From: Chrysomallon squamiferum
Lineage: Eukaryota; Mollusca; Gastropoda; Neomphalida; Peltospiridae
Reading direction: 5' to 3'
Assembly: GCA_012295275.1 (NCBI GenBank)
Contig: CM022679.1
Coordinates: 19,596,342-19,660,341, forward strand
Length of the DNA stretch: 64,000 nucleotides
The position numbers and the translations under genes are program-made. This document shows positions 39,722 through 55,268 of this stretch, piece after piece (the first letter of the stretch is position 1; every line of letters starts with the position of its first letter). The notes under the pieces were generated by a model. It was given only the letters and a program-made list of their open reading frames with translations. It searched no databases and had not been told where the DNA came from.

Positions 39722-42700
39722 GTAAGTACCACACAAAGCTCGAAGACTTTTATTGATGGAAATTTATGATTTCACCAATAATGGAAAAAGTTACTTTCAT
39801 GACCTGGTAAAAATTTAAACTATATACACATGTGCATATTTGCGTTTTATCACATATATGTAAAAAGACACTAACTTGTTTTCAGGTTTTTCAATTTTAT
39901 TTTCTAAAAGTGTTTAGAACGCTGACGTTTTGTTTTATATTTTTAATTACATAAATAATAAAATAATATAATCGTTTATTTTTGTTCAGTTATATGTCAC
40001 CTCAAATGCATCTAGATACATTAAATTTAAACAAATTATAATTTATTCTGCTATCTTCTAGTAATTCGTTTGTTCCAAATACTGTAAATATATGCAAGAA
40101 TTAAATGCATGCGCTTATATTATCTTTTTAAATGTATTTTGTTTTACTTTAATTTTATTTTAGAATCTGTATGCGTTTGTTTGCTTGTATCTCTAAAAAA
40201 AAAAATTAAAAAAGAAAGAAAGAAAGAACGAAAAAAAGAAAGAAGTTGGCAACTATTATTTGTTTATTTATTTATTTCTATTTAAAATATTGTACATTTA
40301 TTTTTTCTTATTATTTTTTGTGCAGTATTTTATAATTAATGTTCTAGAAAGTTCTTCGGATAAAATCATTTATATTCAAGTCACACAATATTGAATGTCA
40401 GGTTATTGCTTCGTGTGGAGGTTACAGACATACACCTGTATGAAGGATTAGGCTTGTCATACCTGTTCTCTGACAATCTTCATTAACATATTACTCCGTT
40501 ATATTTGCATTTTTCTTAATTTTATTAGCACCGTCTTAAATATAACATTCGTTTGCATCAGGACATATACTGAATGTTTAAAACAACTAAGCGTTTAAAT
40601 AAAATAAAAACACACAAATGAAAAAGTAAAAATATTTTCGATTGTTCTGATAAATAGTTCATGATATTTAATAATCAAATCCTGTAGTAGATATTCTTCC
40701 TATTCTGACTTCACTAGCTACTAAACAGTTGGATCGCCTGCTTGTAATGTTTGTAAATTGATGATATTTTTTTTTTTTTTTTTTTTGGCGGGGGTTGAGC
40801 GGAGTGTGGTTAATCGTTTTTTTAAATTAAATATGATAATTACATGTCCTAACAGACAACATTTATTTATTATGGTTATTTTCAGGTTCATGTCAGGAAG
40901 CTTCAATACAAGGAACAATTCGAGTGTCTATCGAGGAAGCAGACCGTCAGATTGATTTAGACCGTGAGTGTCCCGGCCAGCATCACGTATAAAAACTGTA
41001 AAACACTTTCAACGTTATAATTGATTTTCTCATTTAATACAGTTGATGATACTCTTTTTGTGGAATGTAGAAAAATAATTATAAAATTTATGGACAATAC
41101 AAATTATATACAAGGGTGTATTCATGTGCGTATAGAGGAGCATATAGGGTAAGGTGGGGTAACTCTGACCCCCTTTTCCATTCATTCTCAGTTTCACAGA
41201 CAAAAGTAAACAACAAAATGGAGAGAATAATGTGTAGTAAAGATGTTTCTGCTTCAAAATACACAAACACTATATGCATAATGCTTACACTTTTGGAATG
41301 GTTAAAAATTGTTGTCAGGGGCCAGATCTCTGTCTTCTAGTTCAGGCTCGTCGCATCAACGTTTTCTTTGACTGCATCCACCGGTTCTGCTGTAGCATTC
41401 AAATTAATTTGCCGTTTTGACTTTGGTATCTGCTTCCGTTTTTTTTGTTTTTTGTTTTTAGTTGGGGTTTTTTGTGGTTTTTCCTCTCTCACCTTTGTTT
41501 TCCTTGCCTTTTCTTCCTCCTTCTTCTTCTTCCCTGCCAACTCTTCTTCATACCTCTTGACACTTTCTTCTTCTCTCAATGCCTTGGAATACATTATCCT
41601 CTTGATTTTATTTGATGTTTGACAACATACCCCACCAGATGGACTGTGGACTTTCAGCTGTTTCAAAAAAACTTTAATAAAACTCAGAATGGGCTATAAT
41701 CAATGCCAAAACTATTGATTTCACCACCAAATATGGGGGCGAGATTTACCCCTTCCATGAGGGCCAGAATTGCCCCAAGTGGTGGAGTAAAATAAAACAC
41801 ATATTTCTTGCCTAATTACCACATATTAATCAAGTTTCTTCTGCTGAACTTAATAATTGATTATATGTTTACCTGTTATAATTTATTACTAACCTTATGT
41901 CTATAGGACTGAAAAAATAACACTCACTTTTGAAACCTCAAAAAGCACGTTTTTTTTACAACCTTGTTGTTTTCATTACTTTCATGGCCACTATACTTCA
42001 CATGTAAATGGCTGATTACCTACATCCTTTGTTCTAATGAGAGATAGGAAGGTTCTATTTATATCAACAAAATTCCAGAAATCTGGACAGAGCAGTATAG
42101 TGGCTGCAAGTCATAATATACCTCGGCGGCCAGAATTGCCCTGGGGCCAGAATTACCCCACCTTACCCTATATTTAAAACCAAATTTCTGTCCGTTTTTT
42201 AAGGCTTAATAAAACAATAAAAAATAAAAATCAATTTAATTTTTATTATAACTATCATTCTCCTCTATGAATTTTTACCATCTGTCAATGTATTATAGGT
42301 GCTGTTGCCTTTTCATTCGACTCAAGGAGAAACTTTGAAGTCTTAGAGATTTTACGAAAATCCTCATTTCAAAATCTTACTAAAATATATACATGTTCAT
42401 ATGTCTGTACTTTCAGAATACCCTACAAGATACAGAAATGGTTTACGACTTAAAGCTGAGCCTAGTACTATAGGATTACAGTTTGATATGGTGCAGCCGC
42501 GGGCGCGTCTTGATCCAAATCAGTACTTCATTCTAGAAGATGGACCACGCAGCGATGGGCTGCCTGGAAGAGAATGGTTCCTACAACTTATCAGACCACT
42601 GGATAGAGATGTTAGTATTATAAAATGTACATCATTTTACAAAGAAATTCCTTTCGTTTTCTGGAGCATAATTATTGTTTTGGGTCATTCCGTGTCAAAT

Positions 42701-45700
42701 CACCCCCAAAAAAAAGAAATTTAAACCCGACCGTCTCAGATTTTTATAAAACTTGGTATACATAGGACTTTGATTTGAATTCTATTCTGTTGAGTTTAGG
42801 CGAAACTCCTGTCAAACTCCATTCACTAGCACATTCCAGTAAATGAATGAAAGGACAGAAAAAAACTAGCATCAGCTACAGTAACATTAAAATGACATCT
42901 TAATGTCTGAATCCTACCCAGAGCGTGTGCAAATCTTGATTTTGTCACCCTTTACCATTGAAAGGACAATGAATTGAAGGAGGAAATAATCCAATTTTAT
43001 GAAAGTGATGAGAAGAGTAGAATGTGCCTTGGAATGAAGGATACAGTGAGCATCTGAAACAAACATAGTGAGAAGGTTAAGCATCAGAAACACCTAGTTC
43101 TCTCAAATTTATGTGAACTTTATGCATACATGTAGGCCTACAATGTCTTACTCGATGATCAAGAAAGATGGTGATCCCTAGCATCCAGAATTGATCATTC
43201 AGGTTTTAGTTAATCAGATGTTAATGGCTGAAAAGGTGTTATTTTCATGTATGTGCATTTTTTAAATCTATATTGTGGCTAAACAAAAAATATTACACCC
43301 AGGAAACTTTTATACGTTTTAGTTAACATGTGGGAGATTAAATTTCAATAAAGGTCATCTCAAGATCACGTGATCCACATGGTCAATTTCAAGGTCATAG
43401 CAAAGGTCAAAAGGTCAAGGTACTCCAATATTTTCCAAACTAAACAAAAATGGCAGATTTGGTATCCTTGTCATTTTGCCTTTCTAACAATACCAATTTT
43501 ATGAAGATTGGCCCAGTAGTTCCTGAGATAAAAGGGTTCTAAGGTTGGTGGTCACACCCATTTTGGGCAAAAATCTCAAAATTCGGTGGGCCGTATTTCC
43601 CACACCACTGGTCTGATTGAGCTAAAATTTCAGATTTGGTGCTGTGGGATCCTAGTCAACAAGTATACCAAGTTTCATAAAAATCTGAGACGGTCGGGTT
43701 TAAACCATTGGGTGATTTGACATGGAATGACCCTTTTATTACTTCGTAACACTGGAAGTTATGCCGAAGCATTCTTTAAAATGTTTATTAAAATAGAATA
43801 ATACAATATTTATTCTTGCATTTTGCATAGACATCTTGTGTTAAAAATTATTAAGTTTGTATCCTAGTAAAACATATTCCTACAGATTTAATTAATTTTT
43901 CAGAATTAATTAATATAATCAATAAATAATAAACTCAAAGCTGTCTTGAAGCTCATTTTACTTGTATATCTTTTATTTTACAAGGCATCTCTTTTTATTA
44001 TTATCATTAACAGTAGTAGTATGTTTTTATTATTATCATTAATAGTAGTAGTGTTTTTATTATTGTTGTTTTTCAGGGGCCGACTGACTCTGAATCCGAT
44101 GACATCAATCGAGATGAGTACACACTTCAATGCACGGATTTACTCACAAGAACAGTGAGTTGTTTCATAGATCAAAGATAGCCAAGCATCATATATGCAA
44201 TATTTGTTTACCAATGTCTGAGATATGACCTGAACATATCAGAAGTTGCCAAATTTTAGTATGTATATATCCGTAGCCCTGTGGCACATCTTGGTGCCTA
44301 CTCTTAAACTATCCCTGAAATGTTTGAGGCCTACTGTTTATGTTTTGTGATTTATTATCCTTCAAAATAAAGAGTTACCACTTTTCCCAGACCAAAAATA
44401 GAATCCCAGTACCATTGTGCATAAGGTAGACAATATATATATATATAAAGTTAGATCTAGTATTCAAATATTGAAAGTATTACAGCCAATCACTGTTCAG
44501 TTTCCAGTATTGATATTACTCAAACTACTGAATGTTACCTCCAATCAAAACACAGTTTAGGATGACAAGTACAAATGGAATGGAGCCACAAAAACAATGT
44601 TCTTGCACTATAGAGAAATGTAATAAAAACAAAAATTGTTTTAGTAGGTTAAGTTGGCTGTTTTGTTTGCCATCGTAATCATCACTGATATCTTTAGCAG
44701 TTTTGGTTAATTTGCTTTCAAACTTATTAGTGTCACATATATTAAGCTGTTTTGGTGTCAGGAAGACAAAAAAAACTGATCAGTTGCAGCTAATTGATAA
44801 TTGCATTTAACAGAGTGCCAACATCAGTGTTTTCTCTCATCAACATTTTATATTTAATAACATTCATTAAAATGTTTAGCATGTTCAAATGTAACAGTGC
44901 TCACCTTTATGACTTTTGTTTTCAGACTTTCTTTACGGAACTGTTAGTTTTGATTGTTGATGTTAATGATAATGCTCCTCAGTTTGTGATGGCACCATAT
45001 TCTGTTTCTGTCAATGAGGTAAGAACTAGTCATGCAGAATCAAATTTCCTGATAAGGATAAATTAAATAATATACTTAAAGATATATCTGATTAAGATAT
45101 GCCCAGATATCTATCTATTTGACCATCAGGCAAAGAAAGCATAGAAAGCATATATACCATAATGCATATATCACACACATATATGCTTGCATGAAGACTC
45201 ACACATATGTACATACATTCATGTATAATTCCTTTTGATAAAAATAAGTAGAAATTTAAACATTGCTCCCTATGAAAAATTATCTCTTTGCTGAAAGAGA
45301 TTCTTATGAAATCAGTGCCAGGTTATGAGAGGCATCTAGATTACTTTTCTGGTGGTTACTGTGAAATGTTATTTTCTCAATAATGTAAACAGATATTTTA
45401 TGTTTCACTTTAGCTTACACCAGTTGGCACAACTCTGTTTCGTGACATTAAAGCCACAGACAAAGATTACGGAGACAATAAGAACATCATATTCAGCATT
45501 TTACCAGGAGATGGAACACTGGTACTGTTTATTTTCATTACATTTTATCTATGCTGTCACTTCAACAATAAGTATAATGTTGCAATGTCATAAGGTTATA
45601 TTATACTTATGATTTCCAGTTAATGGAAAATTTAGAATTTTCAATCAACATATGATGAATATTTAAATTTATTTATTAACTAAATAGTTCAGGGACTATG

Positions 45701-48700
45701 AAATATTTTCTCACTTATGAGAGATAATGATAATCATTCACAAGACTTGAAATAATTTTGTGTCTGTATATATACTTTCAGAAAATCAATTCTAAACACT
45801 GACCAATACAAAAAGTGTGGTGATCTATATGTGACATAATTAAAATATTTTTTATGTTATAATTATACCTTTTACACATTTCAATTTCCTTTTTTATGTT
45901 ATTAATATGTTTAACTGAAATTGCGTTTTCTTGCTCTTATATATTTATTTTTGACTGTTTGTCTTAAAGAGTGATGGCAGTAACAAATTTCTGATTGGTG
46001 GACCAATGTCTGGATTGATCACTATTAACCAAGTCTTAGATTTTGAAAGTTTGAGTGCTTCTGGGAACACAAATTACATCCTGACCATTCAAGCTTCCGT
46101 AAGTTCTTTTTATAAAGTCACCGTAAAGTGGTATTTTACTTGGAGGTCTTAAAAAACCTGTTTATTCATTATCAGAAATGATTGTGGATCCATTCAAAGT
46201 TGATTTTCATGCAATAACATATAATGAATGTTGAGACACATCACTAAAATATTTATTTCATAAAGGGAAATAATAAATAAAATTTTAACTGCATAACATT
46301 TTTACAAAAATGTGTAGATATTTGAATATCTTCTGTATATTTAATTCATCATTATTGTAATTCAGGACAGTGCCCCAAATCCTAAGGACAGGAAGACCAC
46401 CCAGACAACTTTAACAATAACAATTACAGACGGAGATGATTTGCCTCCAGCCTTCCATTACCCATCTTGTCACAAAGACAGAGGAGCTTGCTTCAATCCT
46501 GAGTATGAAGCACAGATAGTGTCAGGAGGAAGTGTATGTTTTAGTGATTTTAATCAGATATTTAAAATAACAAACTATTTCAGTTAAAAAAAAAAAATGT
46601 GTTATCTCAGTTTCTGTGATAGAGGTCTTTTTCAATAAGCAGTAAACAGAAGCAAACAAAGATGTTTCTACTGAACCTATGCAAACACGTTCTAAGAATC
46701 AGTGGATATCTACTTATCTTAAATATTTCTAAATTACCAATTCAGTTTTAGGATAAGTACATTGTACAGCATTAAAATATCCAGTTATTGCATTCTAATG
46801 AAGTAGGTTTTATTTTGCAGCTTGGACCACTGAAGACTGTGTCTATCCCTTCTTCCATTCCAAATGCTGTTATTCCAATACAGGCCAGGGATCTGGATGT
46901 ATCTCTCAATTATCCAATTATGTTTTCTCTAATACAAAGTAGGTTTTAGTTTAAAATTCATTGAAGTTATTTGACTATTGTTCTGTTACAAAAGAAATAA
47001 TTCTGTTATCTGCTTTAAATAAAATATCATCATCATGGTGATAAATTGTTACTACTGTCATGGTTATAATATTATCATCACAATCAATGTACTGTAGTAT
47101 AAAGTTAAAGATTATGATTTAAGGCATTCAGCACAAACTGACTGTTAGAGAATATGCAAATTATAATATATAACAAAAAATTGAAGTTATAATTGAGTGG
47201 TTTTTTAAAAATACACAGATGTTTTATTTAATTTTTAAAGCTGAAGAATATTTTAGAATTTATTTTCAAGTTGGCCACCTATTCAAAGAATTTACCTATG
47301 ACTGTACATTCATAATTAAGATAAAATGGTGAATAAAATGATAGAGAATCACCTGATAAAAAGCTAACAATTTTAAAACAAAGTGATGTTTGCTTTTCAG
47401 CCATACCCACGGGATATGAGTCATATTTTACACTCAGGACTGTGCCTCCCTCAACAGGAGGTCTGTATACAGCACAGCTTTCCCTCATCAGAGCAATTAG
47501 CAAGAGTGATATATCAGCACTGCGGCTTGTACTTAAAGTGTGTATCTCAGCTTGCATTCTGTTTAGTTATTCAAATACCACTTGTCTTAGACCAAGCTCA
47601 GACCTCAGTATTGTTCATGCAGATAGCAGTGGCATTGGCCTCAGATAAAGAATACTCAATACTGCTTTAAAAGTATATATTATGTTTATTAGTTGAATAG
47701 CTATAATGGTCAGGATATAGGAAATAGATAACTGTATATTCTTTGCTTGCAGTGACTATTTGCTGATAAGTTTTTAGATACAGATATTTATTTTCTAGTC
47801 TTCTTGTTGTATTAATAATATTGATTTTTCATTTCATAACTGTAAAAAAAAAAAAAAAGTATTATTCTGTAGGCTTTTCATTTCAATATTGTAATGTAAC
47901 TGATTTTTTTTTCTTCTGCTAGGCTCAGGAGGTATCTGGTAGTGAACGGTTCAATCGTGCCATTGTGTATATATCAGTGATTGCAGCTAATGACCATGAC
48001 CCCATGGTGTCCACTACCACTGGAGACCTCACAGGATATATAAAAGAGGATGCCCTTAGAGACTTCTATGTCAAAGATAACAACTATAAAAACGCTATGA
48101 AAGTCTTGGTGTCTGACCTTGACATTGTGAGTAAATTATAAAATTTTAATGACAGTAATCTTTTCATTGGATAGTGCAGATGAAAATGTTTGTCATGCTG
48201 ATATTATTGAATCTTAAGTTCATGAAAATCTTCATAGACACCACTTCTGATAAAACATTTGGTGCACAGCATGACTGAAAACTCTAAGAATATTTATTTA
48301 GAAATTTTCTTTTGTTTCTTATTTTTAATTTTCAAATATTTTCAGACATAATCTGATAAACTTTTCAGCACATTAATCAAAGATTTATAATAGCATTTTT
48401 AATCACTTTTTTCTTTAAAAGTGTTAGTAAATTTCATATATTTTGTGATCATTTATATTATCCTTTCAGTCTCCTGGTGAACCACCACAACAATATACAT
48501 TTTCAACAGTAACTCCAAGTGCATTTCGGGTTGATACCGAAGGATTTGTGCGTGTTTCGGCTGAAAGTCTTGATTTTGAAACATCAAGAAAATATATTTT
48601 TCAGGCAAGATAAAGTTGAGTTGTAGTCATAAAAAGTTGTCAGACACAGACCTTTTTTTGAAATTTTATTCATATAATGTCACAATAATTTAAAAACTAT

Positions 48701-51700
48701 TTTACTAATATTAATATGTATTTGTCTTTCAAAGTACTCAGTGATATTATTACAAAATCATATGTATGGAACAAGCTGTCCTATATACAAAACTTAATAC
48801 AATGACAAGCTGTTAAATGAAAAAATATTAATATATTTATTTCATTTTTACAGTGTATTGTAAGGGAAGCCAGTACACCAGAGAAAAGATCAGCTACCAC
48901 TACACTGACAATCAATGTACTTGACATAAACGACAATGCCCCTGTGTTCCAGGCCACACAGTATTACATAGAGAAACCTGCAGGTATCTATAGTGTGCCT
49001 GATCCACTTGTTCGGGTAAGTTTTAGATACTAACTTTTCATTATAACTTAGTAACAAAATACAAAGTCCCGAAATCATAACAAAATAATTAAAAACTTTA
49101 GTATAGCATTAAACTTTTTATATTGTGAGGAGGAAGCTCTGATTTTAAAGCACTTTCCTGAAGAGCGATGGGTCAGAGGATTAATTCTTCATGGATTCTC
49201 TTCTGACTATTATTGCAAGCCAATTCCTAAAAAGAAAGACCAATTTGGGGATATGGCTGTAAAAGTTACATTGCTTGTAAAAATAATTTGTGTGCTGTAA
49301 ACATATTTCCTGTTTTGTATTAGCATTATACAATAATAATAATTAGAATGTAATAGTGATAAAGTGTCATCCATTGGAAACTTGTTTTTGCATCTCAAAA
49401 AAAATGTTTCTTATGGTATATGTTAAATAAAAAATATCAGTGTACATTTTTCACAGGTTGTTGCAACAGACAAAGACTGGGGAGAGTTTGGGAAGATAAC
49501 ATATAGCATTGCAAGTGTGACCAATGACGAGATGTCAAAGTTTTCAGTTGACAAACAGGGACAGGTGTCTCTGGTTGGCCAGGTAACTGAGGGACAGTCT
49601 TACATTGTGGTTGTAGATGCTGCTGATGGTGGAATACCAGCAAGAAGGTACATCTTACTTCACTTTATAATCTTCATCTTTTTTGTTTTTGGTATTTTGT
49701 GCATTATATTTTTAAACTGGTATTTACAAAATATGACTTAAATCTCAGATTTAAAGTAGGGATTTTTTGTATAACTGTTTTTTAACTAGTGTCATAGTTT
49801 AGGCTAAATAGTTGAAATGAGTTTTAAATTCATAAAAAATAGGTTTGTCAAATAAGAAATTAATCTATAAATCTAAGATTCTGTATCTATTTATCAGTAT
49901 GTCTGAATTTTCATGTCTCTGATTGAAAAGGGCTACAGCTGTTGTTTCTCTGGACATAACATCATCAGGCAATAAGGCACCAGTTATAGCCTCAGAAGAA
50001 TACACAGTGTACGTCAGTGAGGGAATCAGAGAGAACCAAGTGATATTTATAACACCAGTAAGATGTTATATAACACAATCATATTTATATAATTTCAATT
50101 TTCTTGTTAAATTTTTATTTCTAACATTTGTTTCATGTTTTTTTTTCAACTTCAGACCTATAGTCTAAATACAAAAAAGATAAAGGAATTTTGGTTGGTT
50201 ATTATTGGATATATTATATAATTAGACTTTATGTTAGAAAATAAGCTTTACATTACAAAATAAATGGTAAAGTTTATTTTCTAACAATAAAGTCTAAATA
50301 TTAATATATCCAATAATAATGTACAAAAATCCCTTTATCTTTTTTATATTTAGACAATAGGTCTGAAGTTAAAAAGATTTTTATTTTATTGGTTTGAATT
50401 TCATTTATATTTCTTTATTTCTTTATTTTTTGTTGTTGTTGTTTATTATTTCAGGCCACTGACATAGAAAATGATCCTTTGTCATTTTCTCTTGTAAACA
50501 CTAAGATGAGCATGGACAGTACATTTATTATTGGAAGAAATGAGTGAGTTATGTTTAGTGATATATATTTTTGTTTTTAAAATCAAGGGAATAAAAAAAG
50601 TAGGCATCAAAATGAAATTAAAAAATAAAGTTATAATTTTTTTTAGTAATATTTCAGTAAAAAAAAGATCAACATGGAAACATCTGATTCTTGTTCATGT
50701 GTCAGCAAACTGAATTTTAACATTTTAGATTTTTGTTTCTAACTTGTAAAGAAGAATTGTTTCCATTCTTTGTTCTGTAGTTTTTATATCAAAACATGCA
50801 TTAAATATAACTACAAAGTTTCCTTAATTTAATAAAAATGTTAAAAAGATAAGAAGAAAATTATAAAAATGTCCTAACACAGAATGTTTAATTACAGTGG
50901 CAAGGTAACAAATCAAGTGAAACTTGACAGGGAGATAACGGCTGAATATACTTTGAACATAACAGTGATTGATACTTCATTTCTGGTAAGTTGTTGTAGC
51001 ATTAATATTGCACATATATGCATGATAATTTTTTAATCACAACAGATTGAAAATAATAATAAACTGACTTCTGTTTCTAACAGTAAAATGGCTGTACTTA
51101 CAAAATAAAATGTTAAGTGTTTGTATAATTACCATTGAATGCAACAAATTTGCAATCATGTATTTTATTCTGTTTATTTTTTATAGAAATTAATAAGTTG
51201 TAGAATAAGTGAAATATTTTAATTCACAGATAGATTTCACAATTCTTCATATAATTGTCACTGACATCAATGACAACAGTCCTATGTTTACTGGTCCTGG
51301 TCTTGTTGGAAACACATACACCTTTAGTGTCAAAGAGGGTTTGACTCCTCCTAGAATCATTGGCAAAGTTCAGGTAAAATTATACCAAAAAAATAACAAT
51401 TTTTTTTTATTTCTTTTCCAAGATCTAAAACAACTCACAGAACACCTCAGTTTTATCTGAAATAATTAAAAACAAAAATAGGTTATAAAATCTCAGGAAA
51501 TTTGAGGTAATAATTTATAGAATTGTAATGAAATATATGAAAGAAGATAAAACAGTTTTGTTCAGATGATAATTACTTACAGAACATCAAATAAATTTCA
51601 GCTTTTCTTGTTGTCATTAATTACTTGCATACATGAGAAGAAAGTCATTACAAATTTTCTTTTAAAATTATTATTTTCTAAACTTTTAATCTTATTTTAA

Positions 51701-54700
51701 AAATAGGGTTTTAATATTAACCATCAAAGAATTTTATTAATTCAATTTAGGCATCTGACATGGATGAACCAAAGACACCACGATCAGAGGTGACATATGG
51801 AATCCACAGTCTTGGCTCAAAGCTTTTGTAAGTTTGTCACAGTTGTTATAATTTCTAAACAAGTATTACACATACAGTCATCTGGTGATAAAAAGCCAGA
51901 TGAAATAAGACATTAATCTTTAAATCATAAAAACATTCCACATCATCAAGCTAATCTTCATTTCTGAGAACATATTAATTGTGTTTACCTCACTTTTACT
52001 TTTTTCCATATTTTAAAATTACCAATACATATTTTATTTAACGATATATTATAATAATCCGAAAATCTGGGATCAGATCTGAATATTTAAATTTAAATTT
52101 TAAAATGAAAACTGAAATCTTTATTCCTTATCACATTTTTTCAAGTTTACAATATTTTTAATTGACAACTAAATTAAAAGTATTGAGTATATAAAAGATG
52201 TTTCCTTAGCATCATAATAAAACAGAATAAATCTTTTTTACTAAGTGTATTGTTAAGTTCCTGTAAAAATCACAGAAAAGTTGTATAATTTGTTGTTATT
52301 TAAAAGTCGACAGTCATCATTATTATTTTATTTTATTTTTTTCCATTTTAGTTTTTCAGTTGATTCAAATTCAGGGCAGCTTACAATGTCACGACCTCTT
52401 GATTATGAAACCCTGCAGAAACATGTTTTCCTGGTTGTGGCTCAGGATTCAACAAGTGATTTTCGAGTAGGAACTGCTACTGTTGAAGTAGATGTTTTAG
52501 ATGTTCAGGACTCCATGCCAACATTTGAGCCTTTAACATACCATGGAACAGTCCAGGAAGGAGTGGAGAATGCTGCAATACTGAAAGTGCATGTTAGTTG
52601 TCTTTTATAATTATAAAGTCATTTAAATTTTAAAATATTTTCTTAAAGAAAAATAATAACCATCAGTATGCTTTATGATATAAGTTCTGTAAAATTAAGT
52701 AATTTCTTATTTAAATAAATTATTAATAATAATCTTTCTTATCTTAATCTACAATTAAATAACGATCTTTATTTTCTACCACCCAGAATGAAATAATATT
52801 TTATATATTTCCATCATATGTCATGTAGAATGTTCATTTTTAATTTTAAAAGTTTTATTGTTTGATACACACCTAATCCTGCTACTTACAGACTACTGCA
52901 GGTTGTAGAAGAATAAGAAACACTGTTTGTTTCAGGCTATGGATGCTGATGAGATTGATAACATTGTATATGAGCTGGTGGATGTTTATCATGGAGCTTT
53001 CAAGATTGATCCCCAGTCAGGACTTATATCAACTAACAAACCACTGGACTATGAAACTCTCAACAGCTATGTGCTGCTGGTCACTACATCTGATGCCAAA
53101 TCTCTACCAGGAACACTTTCTGCTACTGCCACAGTTACAATAGCTGTCTTAGTATGTTTTCTAGAAATTTTCTTTTTAGTAAATTTGTATTTCTGGATAG
53201 TTTGTTTTCTTTTTAATCTTTTCTTCTTCTTATTATTATTATTATAATTTTCTTTTTCCTCTTTGTCATTGTTACAGCAATATTTTTATTATATTTGTCC
53301 ATAGTTGTAGTAACTGATATATGTTCATAAAAGTGGCTAGTTTTTGAAGCATTATAATTTCTCAGTGCCAACCCTCCTCTGAGCAACTTTAACAAGCAAA
53401 CAATATAAACACCAAATCAGTAAGAAATACTGTAAACAATTTCAGGATGAGAATGACAACACTCCAGTGATCTCTATTACAAGAGGAACTTCCAATATCA
53501 CAAAACTTGAGAACCTTCCTATTGGTTCTCTTCTTATGGACTTTGATGCCACTGATGGGGATCCACCAGTAAGAAGATTTATTTAACTTTCTACTTATGA
53601 AAATGATTATGTTAAATATGTCTAGCATAACTACTAAATTGTTCAGTGAAAAAGAAAACAAATATATGATTGTATTATCTTTTTTATTTGTTTATTTTAC
53701 AGGATGAAGCATTTTTTCTATTCTGCCAAAAGCTGATTGTTATTTAGACCAAATATTTTGTCAGTTGTTTTGTTTATAACAAAATTTCTAATAAATACAC
53801 ATTTGAAATTATTAGATTTTGTAATACAAGTAAGAATTAAATACAAACAAAAAAACACCAAGAAGATTTGTTATGAATGTTTTAGAAATATTAAAAATAA
53901 GTTTGAAAAAATAAATATTTTTTTACTGCTCAATCAATATTAATTCACTGCATCTTAAAATTGGATTTCTATTTTAATTACAACATTTTAGATTTTAATC
54001 TCTTTTGCAGAATACTCTGAACAGTAGAGTGTTTTTCAGATTAGACAAGACATTAGTTTCACCTTCCTCAGGAGCCGATTTGTTTTTTGTGAACTCCAAG
54101 ACAGGAGAACTCTTCCTCTCCAGAGAGTTTAGCAGTGACCCTGATGTTAAGAAATATGAGGTACCTATATACATTTCAGCTGTGACAAGAATGTTGATTT
54201 AAACAGTATATTTCTGAAGGTATTTTTAAATTATATAAATGTTAATTGTTTATTTTTTAATGCAAGTGTAATATAAACAAATTATTTCCACAATTACAAG
54301 TAAATAAGAACAGAACATGAAATTATTTTGACGACAGATTGTCAGGTTTTTAACAATCGGGTCTCTGTCTTAGATGTTAGTGTTTGCAGAAGATGAAGGC
54401 AAGCCAAAGCTATCATCTAGCATGTCACTGACAGTTAATGTAATCAGAAACTCACCACCAAGATTTGAACCATTGTCACTGACTGTGACTGTCAGAGAAG
54501 ATGTTGGTGTGTCATCTAGAGTGGGCAATGTCAGGGCAGTAGAGGATGATACTGTGGTATTTATATCTCTATACTTACTTAAATGTCGTTATACTAATTT
54601 AATCTTTTAATTTACATCCTACAGATATTTTGTAAATAAATTTTAATTAATTTCTTTCACTGAATAGATCATTTACTGCATTATTAAACCTGGTCTGGAG

Positions 54701-55236
54701 ATACAGCTGGATATAACTATGCTTTATATGGATTCTTTAGATATTTAGCAAACTCTTATTGGCAATTTATTTGTCTGAATAGAAATTTAAAAAGAATTTA
54801 TTTAACTAGTTTTGTTGTTAAATCTATCTGTATTATGATTATTTTTTAAGACAGAAAGATTAGTTTCTTTATAATATTCATGTGACAGTGGTTTTAGTTT
54901 GTATTTTATTTAGAGTCCTTTCAATTACCTGAGTTACACTCTCACTGGCGATGGTCCTGCACTGGACTTTTTTTCTGTGAATGTTGGAACGGGAGAAATC
55001 AGTGTTCTCAAGGCTCTGCATAAAGATACTCTGTTTTCTTTCACTGTAAGACTCAGTAAAGTTTTACTACTTTCAAATATTGTTCTTCTTATTTGTTTTA
55101 TTATTTTCTGGTATTATAAATTTGCAACAAAATAATTTATTTTAATTCAGATTTAACTAGCTAATGATTATACTAATACAACAATATATATATATGTATG
55201 TATGTATGTATGTATATATGTATGTATGTATGTATG

Positions 55237-55268
<32 letters not shown>

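Noticed and set aside
39756-40885. Searched for an LDLa exon in gene B intron 1
   Set aside because: No C-x-C...DGSDE-type frame is present on the plus strand, so the domain is absent from gene B rather than missed.
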